64,000 bases of DNA from Ancylobacter sp. Lp-2 (GTDB lineage Bacteria; Pseudomonadota; Alphaproteobacteria; Rhizobiales; Xanthobacteraceae): the NCBI RefSeq assembly GCF_020523795.1, contig NZ_JAJALI010000014.1, positions 1 to 64,000 on the forward strand. The letters run 5' to 3'. Made by a program: the position numbers and the translations under genes. How positions within the stretch are numbered: position 1 is the first letter of the stretch; each line of letters opens with the position of its first letter. Shown one piece after another: positions 55,825 through 64,000 of this stretch. The notes beneath the pieces are model-generated. The model ran no database searches, had not been told where the DNA came from, and was given only the letters and a program-made list of their open reading frames with translations.

Positions 55825-56623
55825 CTAGCTGCCTTTTCGCGGATAGCCGAGGTGCGCGCGGACCTTTTCTGGCATGAAGATCCGGTTCAGGGCCCACTTC
55901 CGCAATTGCTCGACGATGGCGGCGTTTTCGGGAGACGGATCGAGTTTGCGCATCCGCACGACCGCATTGTGTAGCGGAGAGCCATGGAGGTGCTGGCCGC
56001 CGAAGCTCCGTTCGCCGTCTTGCCGTTCTTGCGTGTAGGCCATGTTCAAATTGAGAAAGGCCTGTCGCAGCCTTTCGGCTTGCCCAACTTGGTACCGTCC
56101 TACGAAAAGCCGTTCGAGAAGGGCCTGCGGGTCGAGCATCCAATCGGGAGGATCGGCAATCCTGTCGTCGAACGCACGCACGTAACTCGAACATGTCGCC
56201 GTCAACGAAATTACTGCTGCGCATCAGTCGGCGTAGTGCATGGCACAGTATATCGAGGACGTGCAGCACCGGGCCGTTTACGAACGTGCCGTAAAAGGCG
56301 TAGCGATTGTCCGGCGATCCATATTTCCTCAGATAGTCGGCGAACAGGCTCGCAGGCTTCCCTTGCCACGCCGTCCGGCCCATGGCCGTCGTGTCGGGCA
56401 GGTCGAGGGTGGCGGGCAGGTATCCTCGCCGATCGATCCTGCTGACCGCCGTGTAGAGCCCGACCAGATCATGGTCATATCCCAGCGTCGACTCGTCCTG
56501 CAGGAGCAGGGCGGCCTTGAGATATTTCTCGAGGGCCTGGGCGGCCGAAATGTAGAAGCTCTGAAACAGGCCGTTGTCGAACGCCCACCGCGCGGCGAGA
56601 TAATCCTGATCGGCAGGGGCCAC
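55825..56623 (-). pseudogene. HEPN-domain protein, frameshifted
   Basis: The N-terminal part (GTG at 56623 to about 56190) carries a HEPN-like helical segment, SFYISAAQALEKYLKAALLL. Near 56160-56205 the sense shifts by one base to the frame reading AFDDRIADPPDWMLDPQALL, which continues to a stop at 55825. Together they would encode about 265 residues. The upstream sense frame also continues before the GTG without an ATG. HEPN proteins are often RNases of toxin systems, and no nucleotidyltransferase partner is adjacent. Either the gene is inactive or one base is missing. Confidence 0.6.
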
Positions 56624-56774
56624 AAAGAGATCGAGGATGAGCCCGATCTTACGTTCCTCGAGAGAGATCGAAGGTGAACGTAGACGGTCGAGTGTCGGCT
56701 GAGCTCATATCCGGTGTCGCCCTGCTTGAGCGGCTTTGTCGAACTCAGGATTGGCGTGGCCTAGCGATTCGATC

Positions 56775-56808
56775 AAACAAAAAGGCCGGTCTTGCGACCG
56801 GCCTTGCT
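56775..56808 (-). terminator. Intrinsic terminator of irr
   Basis: A perfect 10-bp stem, AAGGCCGGTC with loop TTGC, lies at 82-105 of this kilobase (56782-56805). On the minus strand it is followed by a U run (TTTTTGTTT). It lies about 40 bases past the irr stop codon. Confidence 0.85.
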
Positions 56809-56848
56809 TATTCCCGTCCGACGCTGCCGGGGCTCAGCCCCGACGCGA

Positions 56849-57379
56849 TCAACCCCGGCGCTTGGGGCGCAGGCGCACCACGACGTCGACGCGGGCGATC
56901 TCGTAGCCTTCCGGCGGCTCGGGAACCCGCTCCACCTCGACCGCCGTGCTGGGAATGTCGAGAAGGTGATTCTCGCCTTCCATGAAGAAGTGATGGTGGT
57001 CGGACGGGTTGGTGTCGAAATAGGTCTTCGACCCGTCAATGGCGAGCTCGCGCAGCAGGCCGACTTCGGTGAACTGGTGCAGCGTGTTGTAGACGGTGGC
57101 CAGCGACACCGGGAAGCGCGCCTTGATGGCTTCCTCGTGCAGGATTTCCGCCGAGACGTGACGGTCGCCCTTGGCGAACAAGAGCCAGCCGAGCGCCAGG
57201 CGCTGGCGGGTGGGACGCAGCCCGACGTCGCGCAGCATGTGGCGGACGTCATGGAACGGGCAGCCGGTACGGCTCGCGGCAGCGACATCCCGCAGCCGGG
57301 CCACCGGAAGCACCGGTTCGTCATCCTCCATCACCATGCGAGATACGGCGATAGGGGCAGGGCGAAAAGTCTCGCTCAT
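56849..57379 (-). CDS. irr: Iron response regulator Irr (Fur family)
   Basis: The 176-residue protein is a Fur-family regulator of the rhizobial Irr type. It has CPFHDVRHMLRDVGLRPTRQ near residue 40, followed by LALGWLLFAKGDRHVSAEIL, the DNA-binding helix LATVYNTLHQFTEVGLLREL and the HHHFFMEGENH segment that binds heme and metal in Irr. It represses or activates iron and heme genes when iron is low. The start at 57379 follows GGAACGTG. It is divergent from fabA and ends before a strong terminator. I did not find an unambiguous iron control element, although the region at 57525-57560 is AT-richer. Confidence 0.93.
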   Translation of the reverse strand: MSETFRPAPIAVSRMVMEDDEPVLPVARLRDVAAASRTGCPFHDVRHMLRDVGLRPTRQRLALGWLLFAKGDRHVSAEILHEEAIKARFPVSLATVYNTLHQFTEVGLLRELAIDGSKTYFDTNPSDHHHFFMEGENHLLDIPSTAVEVERVPEPPEGYEIARVDVVVRLRPKRRG

Positions 57380-57709
57380 TTCACGTTCCGAACAGACAAT
57401 CCAAGCGATAATCGGACTTTCGACCGACGCCGCAAGCGGTTGCAAAGGCGATGCCGCCACAGCGCAAATGGCCGCGGGCAACGGGTTTTTCAACTGGCAT
57501 TATATTCGCAGGCTTCGCGTCAGGGCAATCATGCGTCGCACTATAGTAATCATTCCAAACAGGGGGGCGGGCTCCCGCGCGCCGGCCCGCCCGTCACGCT
57601 CCCGACACACTGAGCGGTAGCGCCGCACTGAGGATGGCTTTGAGCCGGCAGGGCGCTGTGATAGGAAGCGCCAGAAACCGGGCGGCTCCATGTCGCTCGC
57701 GGTCGAAAC
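57380..57709. other. irr-fabA divergent region
   Basis: About 330 bases contain no gene that I can support. The sequence near 57490-57560 is AT-richer and is the likely site of both promoters. A GC-rich inverted repeat occurs near 57565-57595. Confidence 0.5.
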
Positions 57710-58240
57710 ATGATGCGTGGTGATACGGCGGCGATGGTCGAACGGCAGAACAGCTTCTCCTACGATGAACTGCTCGCATGCGGGCGCGGCGAGCTCTTCG
57801 GGCCCGGCAACGCCCAGCTGCCGCTGCCCCCCATGCTGATGTTCGACCGCATCACCGAGATCTCCGAGGATGGCGGCGCCAACGGCAAGGGCCATGTGCG
57901 GGCCGAGCTCGACGTGAACCCCGACCTGTGGTTCTTCGCCTGCCACTTCAAGGGCGACCCGGTGATGCCGGGCTGCCTCGGCCTCGACGCCATGTGGCAG
58001 CTGGTCGGCTTCCATCTCGGCTGGCTCGGCTCCCCCGGCCGTGGCCGCGCGCTCGGCCTCGGCGAGCTGAAATTCTCCAACCAGGTGCTGCCGACCACCA
58101 AGAAGGTGGTGTACGGCATCGACTTCAAGCGCGTGATGCGCTCGAAGCTGGTGCTCGGCATCGCCGATGGCTGGCTGGAAGCCGATGGCGAGGTGATCTA
58201 CCGCGCCAGCGACCTGAAGGTCGGCCTGTTCCAGACCTGA
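57710..58240 (+). CDS. fabA: 3-hydroxydecanoyl-ACP dehydratase/isomerase
   Basis: The protein of about 176 residues is FabA, which makes and isomerises the 10-carbon enoyl-ACP, the branch point to unsaturated fatty acids. It has [20 protein letters not shown], the catalytic His in [20 protein letters not shown], and [20 protein letters not shown]. The first ATG has a poor ribosome-binding site, and the third Met (57734, MVERQ) matches the usual start of the family, so the true start may be there. It begins the fabA-fabB-fabI operon, divergent from irr. Confidence 0.95.
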   Translation: MMRGDTAAMVERQNSFSYDELLACGRGELFGPGNAQLPLPPMLMFDRITEISEDGGANGKGHVRAELDVNPDLWFFACHFKGDPVMPGCLGLDAMWQLVGFHLGWLGSPGRGRALGLGELKFSNQVLPTTKKVVYGIDFKRVMRSKLVLGIADGWLEADGEVIYRASDLKVGLFQT

Positions 58241-58286
58241 GCCTCCCCGGCCGTACACGGCCGTCACGCGGCCCTTGTCGACAACG

Positions 58287-58311
58287 GCCCCCGGCGCCAT
58301 CTGCCGGGGGC
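58287..58311 (+). other. Intercistronic hairpin between fabA and fabB
   Basis: A 9-bp stem GCCCCCGGC with loop GCCATCT lies in the 145-base gap between fabA and fabB, without a T run. It could stabilise the fabA message or tune fabB expression. Confidence 0.5.
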
Positions 58312-58385
58312 TCACTCACGAAGAGGGGTCCCCGCGCGGCGCCGGACTAACAACGCCGCCGGACCCCGCCAAGGAAGGAAAGCCT

Positions 58386-59609
58386 ATGCGCCGCGTCGTC
58401 GTCACCGGGATGGGTATCGTCTCGTCGATCGGCAACTCCACCCAGGAGGTGCTGGCCTCGCTGCGCGAGGGCAAGAGCGGCATTACCCGCTCCGACAGCT
58501 ATGCCGAACTGGGCTTCCGCTCCCAGGTGCACGGCGCGCCGCAGCTCGACGCCAGCGCCATCGTCGATCGCCGCGCCATGCGCTTCCATGGCGGCGGCAC
58601 CGCCTGGAACCATGTCGCCATGGAACAGGCGATCCGCGATTCCGGGCTTGAGGAGAACGAGATCTCCAACGAGCGCACCGGCATGGTGATGGGCTCGGGC
58701 GGTTCCTCCACCCGCACCATCGTGGAAGCCGCCGACATTACCCGCAAGAACACCAGCCCGAAGCGGGTCGGCCCGTTCGCGGTGCCGAAGGCGATGAGCT
58801 CCACCGCCTCGGCGACGCTGTCGACCTGGTTCAAGATCAAGGGCGCCAGCTATTCGATCTCGGCCGCCTGCGCGACCACCAATATCTGCATCGGCAACGC
58901 CGCCGAGATGATCCAGTACGGCAAGCAGGACGTGATGTTCGCCGGCGGCTGCGAGGATCTCGACTGGACGCTGTCCTGCCTGTTCGACGCCATGGGCGCG
59001 ATGTCCTCCGACTACAATGACCGCCCGGCGGTGGCCTCGCGCCCCTATGACAAGAACCGCGACGGCTTCGTGATCTCCGGCGGCGCCGGCGTGCTGGTGC
59101 TCGAGGAGCTGGAGCACGCCAAGGCGCGCGGCGCCCGCATCTATGCCGAGATCGTCGGCTACGGCACCTCCTCGGACGGCGCCGACATGGTCGCCCCCTC
59201 CGGCGAAGGCGCGGCGCGGGCGATGCGGCTGGCGCTGGCCGGCGTGAAGGGTGGCATCGACTACATCAACCCGCACGCCACCTCGACGCCGATCGGCGAT
59301 CTCAAGGAGATCGAGGCGATCCGCGAGGTGTTCGGCGCCAATTGCCCACCGATCTCCGCCACCAAGTCGCTGACCGGCCACTCGCAGGGCGCCACCGGCG
59401 TGCACGAGGCTGTTTACTCGATCCTGATGATGCAGAACGGCTTCATCGCCCCGAGCGCGCATATCGACGAGATCGACCCGGCCTTCGCCGACATGCCGAT
59501 CACTCGCGAGCGCATCGACAATGTGAAGCTCGGCCGGGTGCTGTCCAACGGCTTCGGCTTCGGCGGCGCCAATGCCGTGCTGGTGCTGCAGCATCCCGAC
59601 GCCGCCTGA
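58386..59609 (+). CDS. fabB: 3-oxoacyl-ACP synthase I
   Basis: The 407-residue condensing enzyme has the Cys-His-His triad: Cys in [15 protein letters not shown] near residue 163, His in [11 protein letters not shown] near residue 298 and His in SLTGHSQGA near residue 333. It ends with [15 protein letters not shown]. FabB extends unsaturated acyl chains that FabA produces. The start at 58386 follows AAGGAAGGAAAG. It is the second gene of the fabA-fabB-fabI operon. Confidence 0.96.
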   Translation: MRRVVVTGMGIVSSIGNSTQEVLASLREGKSGITRSDSYAELGFRSQVHGAPQLDASAIVDRRAMRFHGGGTAWNHVAMEQAIRDSGLEENEISNERTGMVMGSGGSSTRTIVEAADITRKNTSPKRVGPFAVPKAMSSTASATLSTWFKIKGASYSISAACATTNICIGNAAEMIQYGKQDVMFAGGCEDLDWTLSCLFDAMGAMSSDYNDRPAVASRPYDKNRDGFVISGGAGVLVLEELEHAKARGARIYAEIVGYGTSSDGADMVAPSGEGAARAMRLALAGVKGGIDYINPHATSTPIGDLKEIEAIREVFGANCPPISATKSLTGHSQGATGVHEAVYSILMMQNGFIAPSAHIDEIDPAFADMPITRERIDNVKLGRVLSNGFGFGGANAVLVLQHPDAA

Positions 59610-59705
59610 TTTTTTTGACGTGAGCGTGCTTTCCCGTCGACCGGACGTCATGGTTCGGTCGGAAAGAGCTCCATCCGGCGTTGCGCCGGCCGCGAGGAGA
59701 AGACG

Positions 59706-60578
59706 ATGAGCCTGACGCAGGGCAATCCGGTGCACGACACCCCGATGCAGGGCAGCCTGATGCAGGGCAAGCGCGGCCTGATCATGGGCGTCGCCAACGA
59801 CCATTCCATCGCCTGGGGCATCGCCAAGACGCTGGCGGCGCAGGGGGCGGAACTGGCCTTCACCTATCAGGGCGAGGCGCTCGGCCGCCGGGTGAAGCCG
59901 CTGGCGCAGAGCCTCGGCAGCGACACCGTGCTCGCCTGCGACGTCGAGGACATCGCCTCGGTGGACGGGCTGTTCGCGGAACTGAAGGCGAAGTGGGGGA
60001 CGATCGACTTCCTCGTCCACGCCATCGGCTTCTCCGACAAGAACGAGCTGAAGGGCCGCTATGCCGACACCACGCGGGAGAACTTCTCGCGCACCATGGT
60101 GATCTCCTGCTTCTCCTTCACCGAGCTGGCCAAGCGGGCGGCGGAGCTGATGCCGAATGGCGGCTCGCTGGTGACGCTGACCTATGGCGGCTCGACGCGG
60201 GTGATGCCGAACTACAACGTGATGGGCGTCGCCAAGGCGGCGCTGGAGGCCAGCATGCGCTACCTCGCCGCCGATTACGGGCCGCAGGGCGTGCGAGTGA
60301 ACGCCATCTCCGCCGGGCCGATCCGCACGCTCGCCGGCGCCGGCATCGCCGATGCGCGGCTGATGTTCAACTACCAGAAGCGCCATGCGCCGCTGCGGCG
60401 CACCGTCACCATCGACGAGGTGGGCGGCGCGGCGCTGTACCTGCTCTCCGACCTGTCGAGCGGGGTGACCGGCGAGGTGCACTTCGTCGATTCCGGCTAC
60501 AACATCATCTCCATGCCGCATCCCGAGGCGCTGAAGACCATCGAGGATGCAGTGGAGGCCGGCGAGGCGGCGCAATAG
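59706..60578 (+). CDS. fabI: Enoyl-[acyl-carrier-protein] reductase, second copy
   Basis: The 290-residue FabI has the nucleotide site GLIMGVANDHSIAWGIAKTL, the Tyr-X6-Lys pattern in MPNYNVMGVAKAAL and the GGSTRVMPNY loop. It reduces the enoyl-ACP made by FabA and FabB. It lies in that operon with a strong AGGAGAAG site, so it is likely the housekeeping copy. The N-terminal 20 residues (NPVHDTPMQGSLMQGK) are an extension compared with the first copy at 9182. Confidence 0.93.
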   Translation: MSLTQGNPVHDTPMQGSLMQGKRGLIMGVANDHSIAWGIAKTLAAQGAELAFTYQGEALGRRVKPLAQSLGSDTVLACDVEDIASVDGLFAELKAKWGTIDFLVHAIGFSDKNELKGRYADTTRENFSRTMVISCFSFTELAKRAAELMPNGGSLVTLTYGGSTRVMPNYNVMGVAKAALEASMRYLAADYGPQGVRVNAISAGPIRTLAGAGIADARLMFNYQKRHAPLRRTVTIDEVGGAALYLLSDLSSGVTGEVHFVDSGYNIISMPHPEALKTIEDAVEAGEAAQ

Positions 60579-60602
60579 GCCGCCTGCCGTTAAGGGCGCG
60601 CG

Positions 60603-60703
60603 CTAGAGCAGGTCTGGTTCACCGGACATGCTCCAAGTCTTTGTTACTGCGCATTTTCTTCCCGCGAGCCGGTGCCCGCTTCGCTCGAAAATGCTTTAGA
60701 GCG
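60603..60703. repeat. Rhizobiales-type palindromic intergenic repeat
   Basis: This roughly 100-base segment, with CTGGTTCACCGGACATGCTC near its left end and GCTTCGCTCGAAAATGCTTT near its right end, resembles a dispersed palindromic element that I recall from many Rhizobiales genomes. It lies between the convergent fabI and amidohydrolase genes, where it may act as a transcription stop or RNA-stabilising structure. Confidence 0.6.
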
Positions 60704-62177
60704 TGTCCTTATAGATTTTGCCGTCCTTCATGATGAGGCGGAAATTGCGCTCGGGATCGGCGATCAGCGACAGGTCCTCGAGCGGGTTGCCGTCGACCAG
60801 CAGCAGGTCGGCATAGGCGCCCTCGGTGAGCACGCCGAGCTTGCCGGGATAGGGATTGCGCGGGCCGGACAATGCCAGCAGCTCGGCATTGGTGGCGGTG
60901 GCCATCTTCAGGGCTTCCGCGCCGGAATACCAGCGGTCGAGATGGGTGAGCATCACCCCCTGCCGCCGCGCCAGGGCCGGCGAGAACAGCATGTCCGAGC
61001 CGAAGGCGGTCTTGATGCCGTGCTTCTTCGCCAGCGCGTAGAGGCTGTCGGTGGCGGCGAAGATCATCAGTGACCGGTCGCGGCTGGGGCCGGTCAGCGG
61101 CCCGGTATCCTCGGCGCTGAGGAAGGGCTGGGTGCTGAGCCAGATGCCCTTCTCCGCCATCCGTGCCGCGATCTCCTCATCCATCAGATGGCCATGCTCG
61201 ATGCAGGTGACGCCGGCGTCGAGCGAGCGCCGGATGGTCGGCGAGGCATAGGCGTGGCTGGCGACATAGGTGTTCCAGTCGCCGGCGACCTGCACCGCGG
61301 CGGCCATCTCGCCCTGCGTGAAGGTGGAGGCGTCGAGCGGGCTGCGCGGCGAGGACACGCCGCCGCCGCCGACCATCTTCAGCTGCGAGGCGCCCTGCAT
61401 CAGCTGCTCGCGCGCCCGCATCATCACCTCCGCCTCGCCATCGGCGATGGCGAGCGCGCCGGTCTGCTCGGTATGGCCCGGCACGCCGGCGGCGCGCGGC
61501 AGCTCGGAGAGCGGGCGCAAATCGCCATGGCCGGCGCTGGCGGTGATCATCGCGCCGCAGGGATAGATGCGCGGGCCGGTGGTCAGCCCCTCGTCGATCG
61601 CCTGCTTGAGCGGGAAGGACGGGCCACCCAGATCGCGAATGGTGGTGAAGCCGCGCATCAACGTGCGCTCGGCCTCGGCGGCGGCGGCGAGGAAGATGTA
61701 GCCGGGCTCGGCCGTCATCATCACCGGGAGCGGCAGCGCGGCGAAGATCGCGTGCCAGTGCATGTCAATCAGGCCGGGCATCAGCACCCGGCCGCCGCCG
61801 TCGATCACCCGCGCGCCCTCCGGCGGCGTCGGGGTGCCGGCGGTGATGGCTTTGACGCGGTTGTCCTCGACCAGCAGCGAGACGCCGTCGCGCAGCGACG
61901 AGGAGGTGCCGTCGAACAGGCGGATATTGGTGAAGAGGATTCGCTGCGGGCCGCCCGGCGCGCCCTGCGCCCGCGCCGGGCGCGCGAGGCCGAGCGCGGC
62001 GAGCGAGGCCGCCATGCCGGCGACGAAGCCGCGCCGCGACAAGCCGGCGTCGAGCCGGGCGGTCAGCGCAGCCAGCTCCGGCCGATGGCAGAGGCAGCCG
62101 ACATGGTCGGTCGCCTCGGCGGCGGTCGGGTCGGTACAGGCAAAGCTGGCGGGAGGGGGTGAGGGGCGAAACGACAT
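60696..62177 (-). CDS. Tat-exported amidohydrolase family protein
   Basis: The 493-residue protein has a twin-arginine signal (LSRRGFVAGMAASLAALGLA, residues 46-65) ending near RAQG. The catalytic domain is a metal-dependent amidohydrolase of the imidazolonepropionase/prolidase-like group: HWH near residue 140, the Lys/Gly segment SQLKMVGGGGVSSPRSPLD, then VASHAYA, IEHGH and the catalytic Asp in KTAFGSDMLFSP. The substrate may be an N-acyl or cyclic amide. An N-terminal tail with TDHVGCLCHRPELA precedes the signal, which is unusual. The start follows GGAGGTG. Confidence 0.88.
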   Translation of the reverse strand: MSFRPSPPPASFACTDPTAAEATDHVGCLCHRPELAALTARLDAGLSRRGFVAGMAASLAALGLARPARAQGAPGGPQRILFTNIRLFDGTSSSLRDGVSLLVEDNRVKAITAGTPTPPEGARVIDGGGRVLMPGLIDMHWHAIFAALPLPVMMTAEPGYIFLAAAAEAERTLMRGFTTIRDLGGPSFPLKQAIDEGLTTGPRIYPCGAMITASAGHGDLRPLSELPRAAGVPGHTEQTGALAIADGEAEVMMRAREQLMQGASQLKMVGGGGVSSPRSPLDASTFTQGEMAAAVQVAGDWNTYVASHAYASPTIRRSLDAGVTCIEHGHLMDEEIAARMAEKGIWLSTQPFLSAEDTGPLTGPSRDRSLMIFAATDSLYALAKKHGIKTAFGSDMLFSPALARRQGVMLTHLDRWYSGAEALKMATATNAELLALSGPRNPYPGKLGVLTEGAYADLLLVDGNPLEDLSLIADPERNFRLIMKDGKIYKDTL

Positions 62178-62411
62178 GAGGCACCTCCGGGTCGGCTCGG
62201 GAGGCGGTTCGCCGGTCCCGTTCGCGACCCGCGCACCCTACGCGGATACGCCGCCTGCGCAACCCGCGAGCCCCCGGGGGAGGGGCTGCCGCCCGCGGGA
62301 AGACGCCGTCCGTGGGAGGCGCCCCCGCGAGGAGGTTGCGCGTCAGGATGCCCGCGAGCGACGCCTCTCCTGCGCGGTCGCCAGCGCAGGCGGTGGCCGC
62401 TCCGGTCGACC

Positions 62412-63269
62412 CTATTCGCCGGCGCTGAGCGCGATGCGGTAGGCGTCGGCGGGGTAGACGCCGAGGATGCGCAGCTCCTTGGAGAAGAAGGCGAGCTCCT
62501 CCAGCGCGTGCTTCAGCCCGACATCGTCGGGATGGCCGATGACGTCGGCATAGAACTGGGTGGCGAAGAACTCGCCGTCCAGCTGGTAGGATTCCAGCTT
62601 GGTCATGTTGACGCTGTTGGTGGCGAAGCCGCCCAGCGCCTTGTAGAGCGCGGCCGGCACGTTGCGCACCCGGAACACGAAGGTGGTGACGGTCGGCCCG
62701 TTATTGGCCGGCGCCCAGTCGGCATCGCGCGACAGCAGGATGAAGCGGGTGGTGTTGTGCGCCTCGTCCTCGATGTTCTCGGCGATGATGTCGAGGCCGT
62801 AGATCTCGGCAGCGAGGCGCGGGGCGATGGCGGCCACGGTGGGATCGCCCGCCTCGGCGACGAGGCGCGCGGCGCCGGCGGTGTCCGAGCCGACCACCGC
62901 CTTCAGGCCCAGCTTGCGGATGATGTTGCGGCACTGGCCGAGCGCCATGACATGGCTGGTGACGGTCTTCACCGTCGCCAAGGTCGCGCCCTTCACCGTC
63001 ATCAGCTGGTGGGAGAGCGGCAGGAAATGCTCGCCGATGATGTGGAGCCCGGAGGTCGGCATCAGATGATGGATGTCGGCGACGCGGCCGGCGACCGAGT
63101 TCTCGATCGGGATCATGCCGAGATCGGCCTCGCCGGACTGGATGGCGGCGAAGGCATCCTCGAAGGTAGGGCAGGGCAGCACCACGGCGTCGGGAAAGCG
63201 CTCGCGGCTGGCATTGTGGGAATTGGCGCCGGGCTCGCCCTGAAAGGCCACGATGCGGGGGGTCTTCAT
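62412..63269 (-). CDS. pheA: Prephenate dehydratase
   Basis: The 285-residue protein has the two-lobed PDT domain starting with RIVAFQGEPGANSHNASR, the catalytic NTTRFILLS motif near residue 172, and a C-terminal ACT domain with LESYQLDGEFFATQFYADV for allosteric control by phenylalanine. It converts prephenate to phenylpyruvate in phenylalanine synthesis. The start at 63269 follows GAGGAC. Related bacteria usually have kdsB between the cytochrome gene and pheA; here there is only intergenic sequence. Confidence 0.94.
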   Translation of the reverse strand: MKTPRIVAFQGEPGANSHNASRERFPDAVVLPCPTFEDAFAAIQSGEADLGMIPIENSVAGRVADIHHLMPTSGLHIIGEHFLPLSHQLMTVKGATLATVKTVTSHVMALGQCRNIIRKLGLKAVVGSDTAGAARLVAEAGDPTVAAIAPRLAAEIYGLDIIAENIEDEAHNTTRFILLSRDADWAPANNGPTVTTFVFRVRNVPAALYKALGGFATNSVNMTKLESYQLDGEFFATQFYADVIGHPDDVGLKHALEELAFFSKELRILGVYPADAYRIALSAGE

Positions 63270-63693
63270 CGTCCTCACGTCCTTTAGCTGCGCGCACGGA
63301 TGGCCCGTGGCGTCTCGACACGGCGCTGCCGCCGGAGCCGCTCCACGCACCGCAAAAAGCGCGACGGAACGCCGCGCCACCTGCCGCTCCCCGCCGCCCG
63401 CGCGCCGGGCGCGGGGGCCGGGCCTGTGCCCGGACCGCCTGCCGTTTCGGCAAGCTGCGCGAGAAATGACAGAAATGTCATAGACTTGCGCGGGGATGGC
63501 GCCGGCCCGCACGGGCGCGGACGGTGGCGAAACGTAGCACCGACGGCGCGCTTATACGGGTTGCACGCCTAGGGTCAAAATGATTAGTTCCGCCCGCCGT
63601 TGGCGGCTGCGTAAAGCGGCTGTTACATTACGTGCGGGCATCAATGGTTCAGCCGGATGGATCGTGGTGCCGGTCGAGGGAGCGGAACTCAAT
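63270..63693. other. Divergent pheA-cytochrome c region
   Basis: These 424 bases hold no gene I can support. They are very GC-rich at the pheA end and carry both promoters. kdsB, often found here in relatives, is absent. Confidence 0.5.
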
Positions 63694-64000
63694 ATGGACA
63701 GCTTCGAGCTGAACAAGATCGCCGGCGCCGTGCTCGGCGTGCTGACCTTCACGCTGGGCCTGAACGTGTTTTCGGGCATCCTGTTCACGTCGCACGCGCC
63801 TGAGAAGCCGGGCTTCGAGATCGCCGTTCCCGAAGGCGGCGGCGGGGCCGCCGTGGCCGCCACCACCGCCGACGTGCCGATCGCCGAGCTGCTGTCCAAG
63901 GCCAGCGCCGAGAAGGGCGCCGTCGTCGCCAAGAAGTGCGCCGCCTGCCACAATTTCCAGGAAGGCGCCGGCGCCAAGGTCGGCCCGGACCTTTATGGCG
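63694..64000 (+). CDS. cycM: Membrane-anchored cytochrome c (CycM-like), partial
   Basis: The gene runs off the right edge; 102 codons are visible. The product starts with an uncleaved signal anchor (IAGAVLGVLTFTLGLNVFSG, residues 9-28), an acidic and Gly/Ala-rich linker (residues 33-60) and the beginning of a class I cytochrome c with the heme-binding CAACH at residues 82-86 and KVGPDLYG. It matches CycM-type cytochrome c552, which carries electrons from the bc1 complex to aa3 oxidase in the inner membrane. The start at 63694 follows GAGGGAG. Confidence 0.9.
   Translation, partial: MDSFELNKIAGAVLGVLTFTLGLNVFSGILFTSHAPEKPGFEIAVPEGGGGAAVAATTADVPIAELLSKASAEKGAVVAKKCAACHNFQEGAGAKVGPDLYG

Noticed and set aside
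58347-60575. A 742-codon minus-strand open frame
   Set aside because: It mirrors fabB and fabI, which have clear motifs and ribosome-binding sites.

Overview
The window looks like chromosomal DNA of a GC-rich alphaproteobacterium of the order Hyphomicrobiales (Rhizobiales). The clues are the iron regulator Irr divergent from fabA-fabB-fabI, a coxMNOP-type oxidase, a membrane-anchored CycM-like cytochrome c, a DUF3141-pta-fabI cluster and a Rhizobiales-type palindromic intergenic repeat. A facultative chemolithotroph of the Xanthobacteraceae (Starkeya/Ancylobacter-like) would fit, but that is inference.

Layout. 0-1.2 kb: gene-poor, with a terminator and repeats. 1.2-5.4 kb: gamma-glutamyltransferase, a two-gene HlyD-type membrane module and a small unknown protein. 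5.9-10 kb: DUF3141 hydrolase, phosphate acetyltransferase and a first FabI. 10.2-16.5 kb: three large consecutive proteins of unknown function, the first carrying two apparent frameshifts, then a scrambled small reading frame. 16.5-22.2 kb: a Spy/CpxP-like periplasmic protein divergent from a thiocyanate-dehydrogenase-like (NosZ-related) beta-propeller protein with a Tat signal, a possible tiny lipoprotein overlapping its start, an FtsX/LolD-type ABC transporter and a membrane-anchored unknown protein. 22.5-23.8 kb: a sugar porter.

23.9-44.5 kb is a carboxylate-catabolism island with two tripartite tricarboxylate transporter (TTT) systems. The first has an AcnD-like aconitase, TctC, an isocitrate-lyase-family lyase, an MmgE/PrpD dehydratase, an FCD-type GntR regulator, a Gfo/Idh dehydrogenase and a TctA protein with a TctB-like tail. 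It resembles the second half of the methylcitrate cycle without the synthase, fed by an importer. The second is a seven-gene minus-strand operon (TPP enzyme, TctB, TctA, lyase, TctC, LeuB-like dehydrogenase, D-2-hydroxyacid dehydrogenase) divergent from its own GntR regulator.

44.5-45.4 kb holds remnants of an IS5-type transposase and of a SpoVR gene. 45.4-50.7 kb: a DUF2189 membrane protein and a five-gene heme-copper oxidase operon. 50.8-56.6 kb: Ogt, tRNA-Arg(CCG), a ThiF/MoeB protein, a D-2-hydroxyacid dehydrogenase, an SH3 protein, a tautomerase divergent from a LysR regulator, and a frameshifted HEPN gene. 56.8-64 kb: irr, fabA, fabB, second fabI, a palindromic repeat, a Tat-exported amidohydrolase, pheA and the start of a cytochrome c gene that runs off the window.

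The most interesting parts are the unknown three-gene block and the adjacent thiocyanate-dehydrogenase-like cluster (10-22 kb).
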